Below are positions 44,388 to 51,927 of a stretch of 51,957 nucleotides of DNA, piece after piece. A program made the translations under genes and the position numbers. Within the stretch, counting starts at the first letter, position 1; each line of letters starts with the position of its first letter. Under the pieces are notes generated by a model. It saw only the letters and a program-made list of their open reading frames with translations. It did no database searches and was not told the origin of the DNA. Origin of the DNA: an uncultured Lachnospiraceae bacterium (GTDB lineage: Bacteria; Bacillota; Clostridia; Lachnospirales; Lachnospiraceae); contig CAJURH010000018.1 of the NCBI GenBank assembly GCA_910588775.1, forward strand, positions 1-51,957. The letters are read 5' to 3'.

Positions 44388-45614
44388 TTACTCCACTACG
44401 GTGCATCCGTCGACAATATAACTCCAGGACGGGGCAGAAGCCTCTTCCTGCTCTGGGAAATGCTCCCCTTCTTTTACTTCATATTCTTCGCCTTCCGGAC
44501 TTACGCCTTTCAGTGGTCCGGCAAATACTTTCAGTTCGCCGGTGCGAATCTTCTCGGTAGCCTCGTCAATGGCTTCCTGTGTGCCTTCTGCGATGATGTC
44601 TGTGTTCAGCGGCGACAGATATACAGCGTCTTGTGAACCGTCTTCTGACAGACCCTGACACCAGTCTGCAGGAATTTCTTCCCCATCGATGACAGCTTGT
44701 ACCGCTTCTGTCAGATAAATGCTCCAGTCGATGCATGCGGAAACCAGAGAAGCCTTCGGCGCGGCGGAAATAGCGTCCGCATTATAGCCTGCCTGCCATA
44801 CGCCGTTTTTTTCAGCGGTTGTGGCCGGAGCCGTTGAATCAGAATGTTGAGAGATTACGTCACAGCCGTTGTCAATCAGAGCCTGCGCAACTTCCGCCTC
44901 TTTCTTCGGATCATTCCAGGAATTGGTGTACTGGATTTCCATGGTCACATCCGGATTCACGCTTTTCGCTCCCAAATAAAAGCTGGTGAATCCGCTGATA
45001 ACTTCCGCGTAAGGGAATGCGGCCACGTAGCCCAACTTATTTGATTCCGTCTTTTTGCCTGCGGCAATTCCGGACAGATAACGAGCCTGATAAATGGATG
45101 TGAAATAATTATGCATATTGTCTAAACCGGAACTGGCAGCCTGATAGCCGGTGGAATGGCAGAACTGAACGTCTGGATATTCCTTGGCAACTTCCAGCAT
45201 ATAGTCCTCAAATCCGAAGCTTGTGCCGAAAATAATGTTGCATCCCGCATCCACCAGTTCCCGAAGGGCTGTGTCGCATTCTGCGTCTTCCGGAGTATTA
45301 AACTTGTTTACAATCTGATCGTCCGTCAGACCAATGGCCTCCTGCATTTTCTTGGTTCCCTGATCATGATTATAGGTATAGCCCATGTCGCTGGGATCGC
45401 CAATGTGCACAAAGCCAACTTTCAAATCCTCTTTGGCAATCCCCACAGTCCCCGCTTCTTCCTCTCCCTGCGCTTCGTCTTCCTCTGTTGCAGAAGATTC
45501 GTCCGTTGTCTGGGCATTATCCGCAGAGCCGGAATCCTGATTCCCGCCGCACCCAGTCAAAAGGGAAGCCACCATGGCTACACTGAGCAGCACGCCAATT
45601 ACTTTTCTTTTCAT
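44388..45614 (-). CDS. BMP-family substrate-binding lipoprotein (nucleoside type)
   Basis: 408 residues. Lipoprotein signal ending in SLLTGC, with Cys22 the lipidated residue, then an acidic low-complexity linker (~25-55) and a BMP/PnrA-like binding domain (VGFVHIGDPSDMGYTYNHDQGTKKMQE). Such proteins capture purine nucleosides or related compounds outside the membrane; the exact ligand is unknown. ATG at 45614 with AAAGGAGG 11 nt upstream. First gene of the four-gene operon; its leader contains copy 2 of the inverted-repeat element. No purine riboswitch was seen. Confidence 0.92.
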   Translation of the reverse strand: MKRKVIGVLLSVAMVASLLTGCGGNQDSGSADNAQTTDESSATEEDEAQGEEEAGTVGIAKEDLKVGFVHIGDPSDMGYTYNHDQGTKKMQEAIGLTDDQIVNKFNTPEDAECDTALRELVDAGCNIIFGTSFGFEDYMLEVAKEYPDVQFCHSTGYQAASSGLDNMHNYFTSIYQARYLSGIAAGKKTESNKLGYVAAFPYAEVISGFTSFYLGAKSVNPDVTMEIQYTNSWNDPKKEAEVAQALIDNGCDVISQHSDSTAPATTAEKNGVWQAGYNADAISAAPKASLVSACIDWSIYLTEAVQAVIDGEEIPADWCQGLSEDGSQDAVYLSPLNTDIIAEGTQEAIDEATEKIRTGELKVFAGPLKGVSPEGEEYEVKEGEHFPEQEEASAPSWSYIVDGCTVVE

Positions 45615-45734
45615 TTTAAAAACGTCCTCCTTTGAATTTTTCCACTGTTTTATTTTACCATATCTCAACCTCCTGTTCAATTAAAAAGTCTCTTGCATGG
45701 AGGAACGCCAAATGATATGATAACAATACACCGT

Positions 45735-45870
45735 CAATTGCGAAACATCCGCTCTCTAATCTGGAGTTTGGGTAAAATAAACAAAATGGAAGCTCAAAAC
45801 CGTTTTTATTCGCCGCTTATTTGTCTATTTTACCCAAACCCCATATACAGAAACTTTCGTTTGGCAATTG
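45735..45870. repeat. Nested inverted-repeat element, copy 2
   Basis: Outer arms CAATTGCGAAAC (45735-45746) and GTTTGGCAATTG (45859-45870), inner arms GTTTGGGTAAAATAAACAAA (45766-45785) and TTTGTCTATTTTACCCAAAC (45820-45839), 34-nt centre. All spacings equal those of copy 1 to within one base. It lies between the divergent transporter operon and the radical SAM gene. Three adjacent inner-arm bases differ from copy 1, and both arms have changed together, so pairing is kept. Confidence 0.8.
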
Positions 45871-45894
45871 CATGAAATAAGGAGAGCAAAACCC

Positions 45895-46818
45895 ATGGAT
45901 TTATGGCGGGGCAAACCCTACTACTCCCTGGACGCTATGTTACGGCAGCGTTTCGGGGAAAAAATTTACAAAATCACTCTAAACGGTGGCATGACCTGCC
46001 CCAACCGGGACGGCAAGCTGGGAGAAAACGGCTGCATCTTCTGCAGTGCAGGTGGCTCCGGGGACTTCGCCGCAAACGCCGCCCTTTCCATTCCCGCACA
46101 GATTGAACGGCAGATACAGGCCATCCGCGAAAAAAGGCCCGTCCACCGGTTTATCGCCTATTTCCAGGCTTACACCAACACCTATGCGCCCACCGAGTAC
46201 CTGGAGCGCATTTTCTCCCAGGCCATGGAACATCCGAACATCGTCGGCCTTTCCATCGGCACTCGCCCGGATTGTCTGCCAGAGGCAACACTGCAACTGC
46301 TGGAACGGCTGAACGCTGGGAAGCCTGTCTGGATTGAGCTGGGACTGCAGACCATCCACGAACACACCGCCAGCTACATCCGCCGCGGCTACGACCTGAA
46401 TTGCTTTGAACAAGCGGTATTCAGCCTGCGAAGCCGGGGAATGGAAGTCATCGTCCACACCATTTTAGGACTGCCAGGCGAATCCCATGCAGACATGCTG
46501 GAAACTATCCGCTACTTAAACCGCCAGAACATCCAGGGCGTCAAGCTGCAGCTTCTGCATATTTTAGAAGGCACAGACCTGGCGGCGGACTATCTGGCCG
46601 GGAAGTTTCAGGCTCTTTCCATGGACGAATATCTGGATCTGGTCATTTCCTGCCTGGAATGCCTGTCCCCGGATACCGTAGTCCACCGCATCACCGGAGA
46701 CGGGCCAAAAGATCTGCTCATCGCGCCGCTATGGAGCAGCCGAAAGCGTGAAGTGTTAAACGCGCTGCACCACAAAATGAAAATCCAAAATGCCTGGCAG
46801 GGCCGCTGTTTTTCATAG
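45895..46818 (+). CDS. YhcC-family radical SAM protein (TIGR01212 type)
   Basis: 307 residues. The Fe-S cysteines are C35, C47 and C50 in MTCPNRDGKLGENGCIFCS; this wide spacing, followed by FQAYTNTYAP and RPDCLP, is that of the YhcC family, related to elongator protein 3. The reaction is not established. ATG at 45895 with AAGGAGAG upstream; an earlier in-frame ATG at 45868 lies inside the inverted-repeat element and is unlikely. Followed 16 nt later by the DUF4364 gene. Confidence 0.9.
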   Translation: MDLWRGKPYYSLDAMLRQRFGEKIYKITLNGGMTCPNRDGKLGENGCIFCSAGGSGDFAANAALSIPAQIERQIQAIREKRPVHRFIAYFQAYTNTYAPTEYLERIFSQAMEHPNIVGLSIGTRPDCLPEATLQLLERLNAGKPVWIELGLQTIHEHTASYIRRGYDLNCFEQAVFSLRSRGMEVIVHTILGLPGESHADMLETIRYLNRQNIQGVKLQLLHILEGTDLAADYLAGKFQALSMDEYLDLVISCLECLSPDTVVHRITGDGPKDLLIAPLWSSRKREVLNALHHKMKIQNAWQGRCFS

Positions 46819-46834
46819 AAAAGGAGAATCGAAC

Positions 46835-47347
46835 ATGCCTCAACCGCAAACGCTATATAAATTAATTGTTCTATATATGCTGGACAAGGTTAAATCCCCT
46901 CTGACTAATTCACAGATTTGCAATTTTCTGTTGGACCACGACTACACCAGCTATTTTCATTTGCAGGAAACTCTGTCGGAGATGGCGGAATCCCAGTTGA
47001 TTTCCGTCAATGTCATTCGGGATATTTCATACTATAAAGCGACGGACAAAGGAAGCGCCACTTTATCCTATTTCACCAACGAAATATCCGGCGCTATCAA
47101 GGAAGAAATTCTCCAGTACCTGGAGGAACACGATATGGAGATCCGCAACCGGACCGCAGTTCTGGCGGATTACTATAAGAACACCGCCCAGGAATATTCA
47201 GTCCGGTGCCAGGTAAAGGAACGAGGCGCCAGCGTCATCGACCTTACCTTGTCCGTTCCCACCGAAGAAACCGCCCGGTCCATCTGCCGCAAATGGGAGA
47301 GCAAATGCCAGGAGATCTATGCCTATTTAATGAAGGAACTCCTCTAA
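46835..47347 (+). CDS. DUF4364 family winged-helix protein
   Basis: 170 residues. The N-terminal half (~1-75) resembles a winged helix (LTNSQICNFLLDHDYTSYFHLQETLSEMAESQLISV), as in PadR-like regulators; the C-terminal half matches DUF4364 of Clostridia. Probably DNA binding, target unknown. ATG at 46835 with AAAAGGAGAA upstream, 16 nt after the radical SAM stop, so the two are co-transcribed. It converges on rarA with a 9-nt gap and no obvious terminator. Confidence 0.85.
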   Translation: MPQPQTLYKLIVLYMLDKVKSPLTNSQICNFLLDHDYTSYFHLQETLSEMAESQLISVNVIRDISYYKATDKGSATLSYFTNEISGAIKEEILQYLEEHDMEIRNRTAVLADYYKNTAQEYSVRCQVKERGASVIDLTLSVPTEETARSICRKWESKCQEIYAYLMKELL

Positions 47348-47356
47348 AATATATTC

Positions 47357-48679
47357 TTAATCCAGCTCCCCTTTCACCTTCTTTAAATGCGCTTTTAAAT
47401 ATTTCTCATACCCCAGGTCGCCCAGCTCATAGAAAACCGCATCCCGTATCTCATCTGGCAAATACTGCTGCCGCACATAATGATTGGGAAAGTCATGGGC
47501 ATATTGATAATCCACGCCATGCCCCAGTTTCCTGGCTCCCGGATAATGAGAATCCTGCAAATGAGCGGGCACCGTTGTCCGTACTAAGCGCACGCTCTCC
47601 ATAGCTCTGGAAATGGCATTCACCGCCGAATTGCTTTTGGGTGCGCAGGCCACATAAGAAGCCGCCTGTGACAAGATAATCTGCGACTCCGGCATTCCCA
47701 CCCGTTCCACGGCCTGGGCAGCGGAAACAGCCACCGTCAGAGCCATGGGGTCCGCGTTTCCCACATCCTCCGACGCGCAGATCATAATCCGGCGGGCGAT
47801 GAACTTCACATCCTCACCTGCATATAGCATCTTAGCCAGATAATAAACCGCCGCATCCGGGTCCGACCCCCGCATGCTTTTAATAAAAGCGGAAATAATA
47901 TCGTAATGGTTATCTCCTCCTTTATCATACCGAATTACCCTTTTTTGTATACATTGGGAAGCGGTTTCCAGATCAATGTGAATCTTCCCATCCTCGCTCC
48001 GCCTGGTGGTCAGTATCCCCAGCTCAATGGCATTAAGCGCCGACCGCGCGTCCCCGCCCGCCATGTCCGCCAGAAAGTCCGCCGCGTCCTCTTCCAGAAC
48101 CGCCTCGTAATTGCCCATCCCCTTTTCCCGGTCAGAAACCGCCCGGTTCAACAAGGCGCGAATGGCTTCTTTATCCAGCGCTTTCAGCTCAAATATAATG
48201 GAACGGGATAGCAAAGCTCCGTTCACCTCAAAATACGGGTTCTCCGTGGTGGCGCCCACCAGAATAATGGTCCCGTCCTCTACAAAAGGCAGAAGATAAT
48301 CCTGCTGCCCTTTGTTAAAGCGATGAATCTCGTCGATAAATAAAATCGTCTTTCGTCCATACGCCCCCAGGTCCTGCTGCGCCTGTTTCACCACCGCTTC
48401 CATATCCTTTTTCCCAGCCGCCGTGGCGTTAATCTGTGTAAATCCTGCGCTGGTGGTGTTGGCAATCACCTTGGCCAACGTGGTTTTTCCAGTCCCCGGC
48501 GGGCCATAAAATATAATGGAGCTTAATTTATCCGCCTGAATAGCACGGTAAAGCAGCTTATCCTTTCCGATAATATGCTCCTGTCCCACCACCTCCTCCA
48601 GAACCGTAGGGCGCAGGCGGGAGGCCAAAGGCGCCTCTTTTTTCAATGTCTTTTCCTTGGCATATTCAAATAAATCCAT
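47357..48679 (-). CDS. rarA: Replication-associated recombination protein RarA (MgsA), AAA+ ATPase
   Basis: 440 residues. Starts with ASRLRPTVLEEVVGQEHIIG, Walker A FYGPPGTGKTTLAKV, Walker B LFIDEIHRFNKGQQD, sensor stretch GATTENPYFEVN, then the RarA C-terminal tetramerisation region. RarA acts at stalled replication forks. ATG at 48679 is chosen for its GGGGG site; a longer frame exists upstream to 48793, but its added residues do not resemble RarA and carry a dispersed repeat. Confidence 0.95.
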   Translation of the reverse strand: MDLFEYAKEKTLKKEAPLASRLRPTVLEEVVGQEHIIGKDKLLYRAIQADKLSSIIFYGPPGTGKTTLAKVIANTTSAGFTQINATAAGKKDMEAVVKQAQQDLGAYGRKTILFIDEIHRFNKGQQDYLLPFVEDGTIILVGATTENPYFEVNGALLSRSIIFELKALDKEAIRALLNRAVSDREKGMGNYEAVLEEDAADFLADMAGGDARSALNAIELGILTTRRSEDGKIHIDLETASQCIQKRVIRYDKGGDNHYDIISAFIKSMRGSDPDAAVYYLAKMLYAGEDVKFIARRIMICASEDVGNADPMALTVAVSAAQAVERVGMPESQIILSQAASYVACAPKSNSAVNAISRAMESVRLVRTTVPAHLQDSHYPGARKLGHGVDYQYAHDFPNHYVRQQYLPDEIRDAVFYELGDLGYEKYLKAHLKKVKGELD

Positions 48680-48689
48680 AATTCCCCCT

Positions 48690-48710
48690 TCTAGAGTGTG
48701 TTTGATAACC
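48690..48710 (+). repeat. Short dispersed repeat, copy 2
   Basis: TTCTAGAGTGTGTTTGA followed by TAAC; the same 17 bases occur on the minus strand at about 37727-37747 (followed by GAAC). Upstream of rarA. Confidence 0.55.
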
Positions 48711-48825
48711 CATTTGCTCCACTTGTATGTCCCACTTTGCGCGATATTTACCCCGCTTTCAATCAGCGTATCCTGTCTTACAAATTGTGACATGCGATTG
48801 ACATAAAGCGGTCTGCAAACAATCT

Positions 48826-49512
48826 CTAGCCTCCCAGATTCACAGGCACAGCCGCATCTATCGTAATCTCATCGGGAAACACCTGACAACCATAAGCCAG
48901 AATCCGTACGCCGGCCCGCTGCGCCTCCTGAAGCGCCCGGCCAAATTCTGGATGCGTTTCCCAGTTGGGGGCCAATTCCCGCATTCCCGCCATCTGTATC
49001 ACGAAAATCAGATACGCTTCATACCCTTCCCGCACACACCCCATCAATTCCCGCACATGCTTCACTCCCCTCTCGGTGGGCGCATCCGGAAAACGGGCCT
49101 GGCCGTCTACTTCCAGGGTAACCCCTTTCACTTCCACATAAGCTTTTCTTTCACCTGACTCCACATAGAGATCCAAACGGGAATTTCCATACTTTTTCTC
49201 CATCTGTATACAGGCGCCCTCCGGAAACAACTGACTCCCCCGCAACCATTCAGCCACTGCACGGTTGGGAATCTGAGAATCTATATTTACCAGCATCTCG
49301 CCCTTTTCCACGCCGATGAGATCGTAGCGGGTCTTTCGGTTGGCATTGTCACTTTCCTGCAGATAAACAGTCGCCCCCGGCAGCAAAAGCTCCCGGCAGC
49401 GTCCGGTATTTTTCACATGGCAAAGACATTCCTGCCCTTCTACTTCCACCTGGGCCAGAAATCGGTTGGGCCTGTGTAGAAAACGGCCTTGCACGACATT
49501 TTCGTATTTCAT
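48826..49512 (-). CDS. sfsA: SfsA, putative DNA-binding nuclease-like protein
   Basis: 228 residues. Opening RFLHRPNRFLAQVEVEGQECLCHVKNTGRCRELL, the SRLDLYVESGERKAYVEVKGVTL stretch (nuclease-like D...ExK) and FPDAPTERGVKHVREL are diagnostic. In E. coli SfsA was linked to maltose metabolism; the real function is unsettled. ATG at 49512 directly follows AAAGGAGAAAA; a TTG further upstream is possible but unlikely. Single gene between rarA and the divergent SprA-like gene. Confidence 0.93.
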   Translation of the reverse strand: MKYENVVQGRFLHRPNRFLAQVEVEGQECLCHVKNTGRCRELLLPGATVYLQESDNANRKTRYDLIGVEKGEMLVNIDSQIPNRAVAEWLRGSQLFPEGACIQMEKKYGNSRLDLYVESGERKAYVEVKGVTLEVDGQARFPDAPTERGVKHVRELMGCVREGYEAYLIFVIQMAGMRELAPNWETHPEFGRALQEAQRAGVRILAYGCQVFPDEITIDAAVPVNLGG

Positions 49513-49607
49513 TTTTCTCCTTTCCAACTGACAATCTTCTTATTCACCCGCACTTTCCAGCCGATAATATAGAATAGAATAAAGATTTTTGAAACGGAGG
49601 TGATCTT

Positions 49608-50114
49608 ATCAACCCTTTATTGTCATTGAATCAGCAGACTTTCTACTATTCCGTCCAAGTTCCCTCTGCCAGCGCTTCCGACACGGCCATATCGCCGGAT
49701 ACGCCCTCGCAGACCGATCCGACGGAACCGGAAAAAAACCAGAAAGTCCCCGGGCGGCGAAATTTCGACACATATGAGTGCCAGACTTGCAAAAACCGAA
49801 AGTACAAAGACGGGTCCAACGACCCTGGCGTTTCTTTTAAAACGCCCACCCATATCAGCCCAGATCGCGCCGCGTCCGCCATCCGCTCCCATGAGCTGGA
49901 ACATGTATCCCATGCACAGGCCAAAGCCGAAAGAGAGGACCAGAAAATCCTTTCCCAGTCTGTGACATACCACACTGCCGTCTGCCCCGAATGTGGACGG
50001 ACTTACATGTCAGGAGGCACTACCCGGACCGTTTTTAAGTCGGAGCAAGATCCCTACAAAGGATTCAATCAACAGCCGGAACAAAAGGGAACGTATCTGG
50101 ACGCCATCGCATAG
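49608..50114 (+). CDS. SprA-related putative zinc metallopeptidase
   Basis: About 165 residues. HELEH (HExxH metallopeptidase motif) occurs in the C-terminal half, preceded by a CxxC pair (YECQTCKNRKYKDGSNDPGVSFK) and followed by another (VCPECG), both likely zinc-binding. This is the layout of SprA-related proteins; no signal peptide. Function unknown. The start is unclear: GGAGG ends 7 nt before an ATC codon at 49608 in frame, while the first canonical start (TTG, 49620) is 19 nt away. I give 49608 on spacing grounds; the core is unaffected. Confidence 0.75.
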   Translation: MNPLLSLNQQTFYYSVQVPSASASDTAISPDTPSQTDPTEPEKNQKVPGRRNFDTYECQTCKNRKYKDGSNDPGVSFKTPTHISPDRAASAIRSHELEHVSHAQAKAEREDQKILSQSVTYHTAVCPECGRTYMSGGTTRTVFKSEQDPYKGFNQQPEQKGTYLDAIA

Positions 50115-50192
50115 AACGTTTTTGAAAACCGATTTATATTGACTGCATATTACAAAAACATAGTGTATGACGGGTCCTGTCAGATCCGCCGC

Positions 50193-50230
50193 AAAAATGC
50201 CGTTGCCATCGAAAGAGCAAGGGCATTTTT
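50193..50230. terminator. Bidirectional terminator
   Basis: AAAAATGCC and GGCATTTTT plus an inner TTGC/GCAA pair (one G-G mismatch between) form a 13-bp stem flanked by A's and T's. It serves the SprA-like gene and the convergent DMT transporter gene. Confidence 0.85.
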
Positions 50231-50288
50231 ACGACTGAAAAACAGGGCCGGATTCCCCAATAAATAGCCAGTGGTCACGCCGTGAAAC

Positions 50289-51170
50289 TTAGCCAGCCCC
50301 ATCCTCTTTCTTGGATGGAAGCGATGTCACAAGCAGAGCCGCCAAAACAAGACAACCGCCAACAACGGTATTTACCGTAATTTTCTCTGACAAAATAAGG
50401 ATCGAGGCAAGCACCGTCACAACCGGTTCCAATGTGGAAACAAGAGCCGCCGTGGACGGGCCTGTTTTTTCCATTCCGGTGAAAAAGGACCAGGAAGCCA
50501 GCGCTGTGGAAATCAGCGCAATCATGATAACGGCAACGTACCCGCTGATTCGCGTCGGTGGCGCATAGCCCAGAAACAAATTCGTTATGCCGTATACGAC
50601 CGCCGCCCCCAGCATAATAAACGCCGTTGACTGGATGCCCATTCCGGCTTTGACTACTTTTGAAGTAATTAATATATACACTGAGTAGAACACCGCGGAC
50701 AAAACAGATAAAACAATGCCTACAGGATTTGCGCGAAATTCCACTCCAATAATCACAAATGCTCCAATCAATGCGAGACAAAGAGAAAGCGCCTTTTGCA
50801 TTGTAACCCTTTCTTTCAAAAAGATGGCAGATCCAAGCATTACCAAAGCCGGATATGTATATAACAACAAAGATACTACGCTGGATGAAGCATAATTCAG
50901 CGCTGTAAAATAGCAAAATGACTGACCCACATATCCAACAGCCCCAAGCAGAAAGAATATAACCGCTTCTTTTTTTGATGGCAGTTTCCATTTCTTGATA
51001 AACAACAACAAAAACATGAATGTTGTCGCCACTAAAAACCTGAGAAAAAGTAGCGAATATGTACTTGCGCCCACCGAATACGCAATTTTTGCAAAGATTG
51101 GCATAAGTCCAAATGATATAGCTGATATAGCAATAAGCAAAATTCCGCCTATCATTTTTTTATCTTTCAT
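50289..51170 (-). CDS. EamA/DMT-superfamily transporter
   Basis: 293 residues made of two EamA repeats, about ten membrane helices in all (first starting IGGILLIAISAISFGLMPIFAKIAY, second at ~150). Members export or import small metabolites such as amino acids or their derivatives; substrate unknown. ATG at 51170 with AAAGGAG. Promoter about 55-80 nt upstream. Its neighbour on the right is a region of gene remnants. Confidence 0.92.
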   Translation of the reverse strand: MKDKKMIGGILLIAISAISFGLMPIFAKIAYSVGASTYSLLFLRFLVATTFMFLLLFIKKWKLPSKKEAVIFFLLGAVGYVGQSFCYFTALNYASSSVVSLLLYTYPALVMLGSAIFLKERVTMQKALSLCLALIGAFVIIGVEFRANPVGIVLSVLSAVFYSVYILITSKVVKAGMGIQSTAFIMLGAAVVYGITNLFLGYAPPTRISGYVAVIMIALISTALASWSFFTGMEKTGPSTAALVSTLEPVVTVLASILILSEKITVNTVVGGCLVLAALLVTSLPSKKEDGAG

Positions 51171-51223
51171 TATAACTCCTTTTACACAGATTCCGTTTCT
51201 TCTTATGGTTTCCCTATTTTATT

Positions 51224-51252
51224 ATTATAGCACAAATCTGGCAACGTGGAAA
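51224..51252 (-). promoter_or_regulatory. Promoter of the DMT transporter gene
   Basis: TTTCCA (51247-51252), 17-nt spacer, TATAAT (51224-51229), minus strand. Confidence 0.6.
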
Positions 51253-51449
51253 TAGTGAGTTTTACGACTGGATTTCCCTCTCCCTGGTTATACGTAAAAT
51301 ATAATCTTGGGTCATTCATCCATGACCAATCTCCTTTTGAAAACAGAATGACTGGCTGGGGAATTGCCTGGTGAGCCTACCTCTGGATGCTGTGTTCATA
51401 AATGCATTTAGAATAAAATGTCCCGAAACCGGACGAGAACGCTAGAAGT

Positions 51450-51475
51450 CGATACTACTCAACTGAGTAGTATCG
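51450..51475. repeat. Perfect 12-bp palindrome
   Basis: CGATACTACTCA and TGAGTAGTATCG separated by 2 nt. No T-run follows. Could be an operator, a recombination site or a mobile-element end. Confidence 0.6.
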
Positions 51476-51516
51476 TGTATGGTGAGCTACGTCAATCTGT
51501 TTTTGATCAACACCTA

Positions 51517-51556
51517 AAAAGACTGTAACCTTAATTCAAAGAAATTACAGTCTTTT
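51517..51556. terminator. Terminator at the end of the small peptide locus
   Basis: 12-bp stem AAAAGACTGTAA / TTACAGTCTTTT, 16-nt loop. T-rich on both strands. It includes the stop of the frameshifted reading frame on the minus strand. Confidence 0.75.
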
Positions 51557-51734
51557 ATTGCTGCCCAAATATTGTATAATAACAGGCATTTCATCTTCAG
51601 ATATAGCCAAATCATAGAACATTACTTCATTATTAAAAGAAATAGATCCCAATATTTTTGCATATTTAAGTATATTTTTTGCAATCCATTTAAGATTAGA
51701 AAATGCCTTTGTATCTTAATAAATAATTTGCCAT
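51545..51734 (-). pseudogene. Frameshifted small gene of unknown function
   Basis: From ATG at 51734 the frame reads MANYLLRYKGIF then stops. One base out of phase, an open frame continues for about 55 codons (…AFSNLKWIAKNILKYAKI… to …YLGSNKRL) and ends at 51545. Together they suggest a protein of about 62 residues broken by a one-base indel near 51700. I do not recognise the family. It lies downstream of the 51-residue peptide gene and ends inside the terminator stem. Confidence 0.5.
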
Positions 51735-51771
51735 ATTGATTCTTTATAAAATATATTGAATGTATTTATAT

Positions 51772-51927
51772 TTAACGCTTAGACACTGATTTTCCAATTA
51801 TCCCCAGCGCACCTGTCCCGCCTTTTGTGCATGGGGATATGCCTTTTGTTTTTTTTAGTCGTTTTCTCTTTTGTTCATCTGTTGCCATGGTAATATGATC
51901 GCTTTGTTCTATATACCTTTTTTTCAT
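51772..51927 (-). CDS. Small cationic peptide gene, unknown function
   Basis: 51 residues, starting MKKRYIEQSDHITMATDEQ and ending GIIGKSVSKR, with one Cys (in GISPCTKGGTGALG). A strong ribosome site, GGAG with 7 nt spacing, precedes the ATG at 51927. The N-terminal half is charged and helical, the C-terminal half Gly/Ser/Thr-rich, so a precursor peptide is possible. The ISxCTxG...TGAL pattern weakly recalls nisin-type lantibiotics, but further Cys residues and the FNLD leader motif are missing. Genes upstream lie outside the window. Confidence 0.5.
   Translation of the reverse strand: MKKRYIEQSDHITMATDEQKRKRLKKTKGISPCTKGGTGALGIIGKSVSKR

Larger units (their letters stand above)
51171..51544. 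other. Remnant-rich region upstream of the DMT gene
   Basis: Contains the DMT promoter, a 12-bp palindrome and a minus-strand open frame (51203-51376) that reads like protein (DWSWMNDPRLYFTYNQGEG) but lacks an adequate start and overlaps the promoter, so it is probably a leftover of a lost gene. No intact gene was found. Confidence 0.5.

Noticed and set aside
51203..51376. Minus-strand reading frame that looks protein-like upstream of the DMT gene
   Set aside because: No suitable start with a ribosome site, and it overlaps the DMT promoter; best seen as a remnant.
51772..51927. Calling the small peptide a lantibiotic precursor
   Set aside because: Only one Cys, no FNLD leader motif and no modification gene visible; the likeness to nisin is short.
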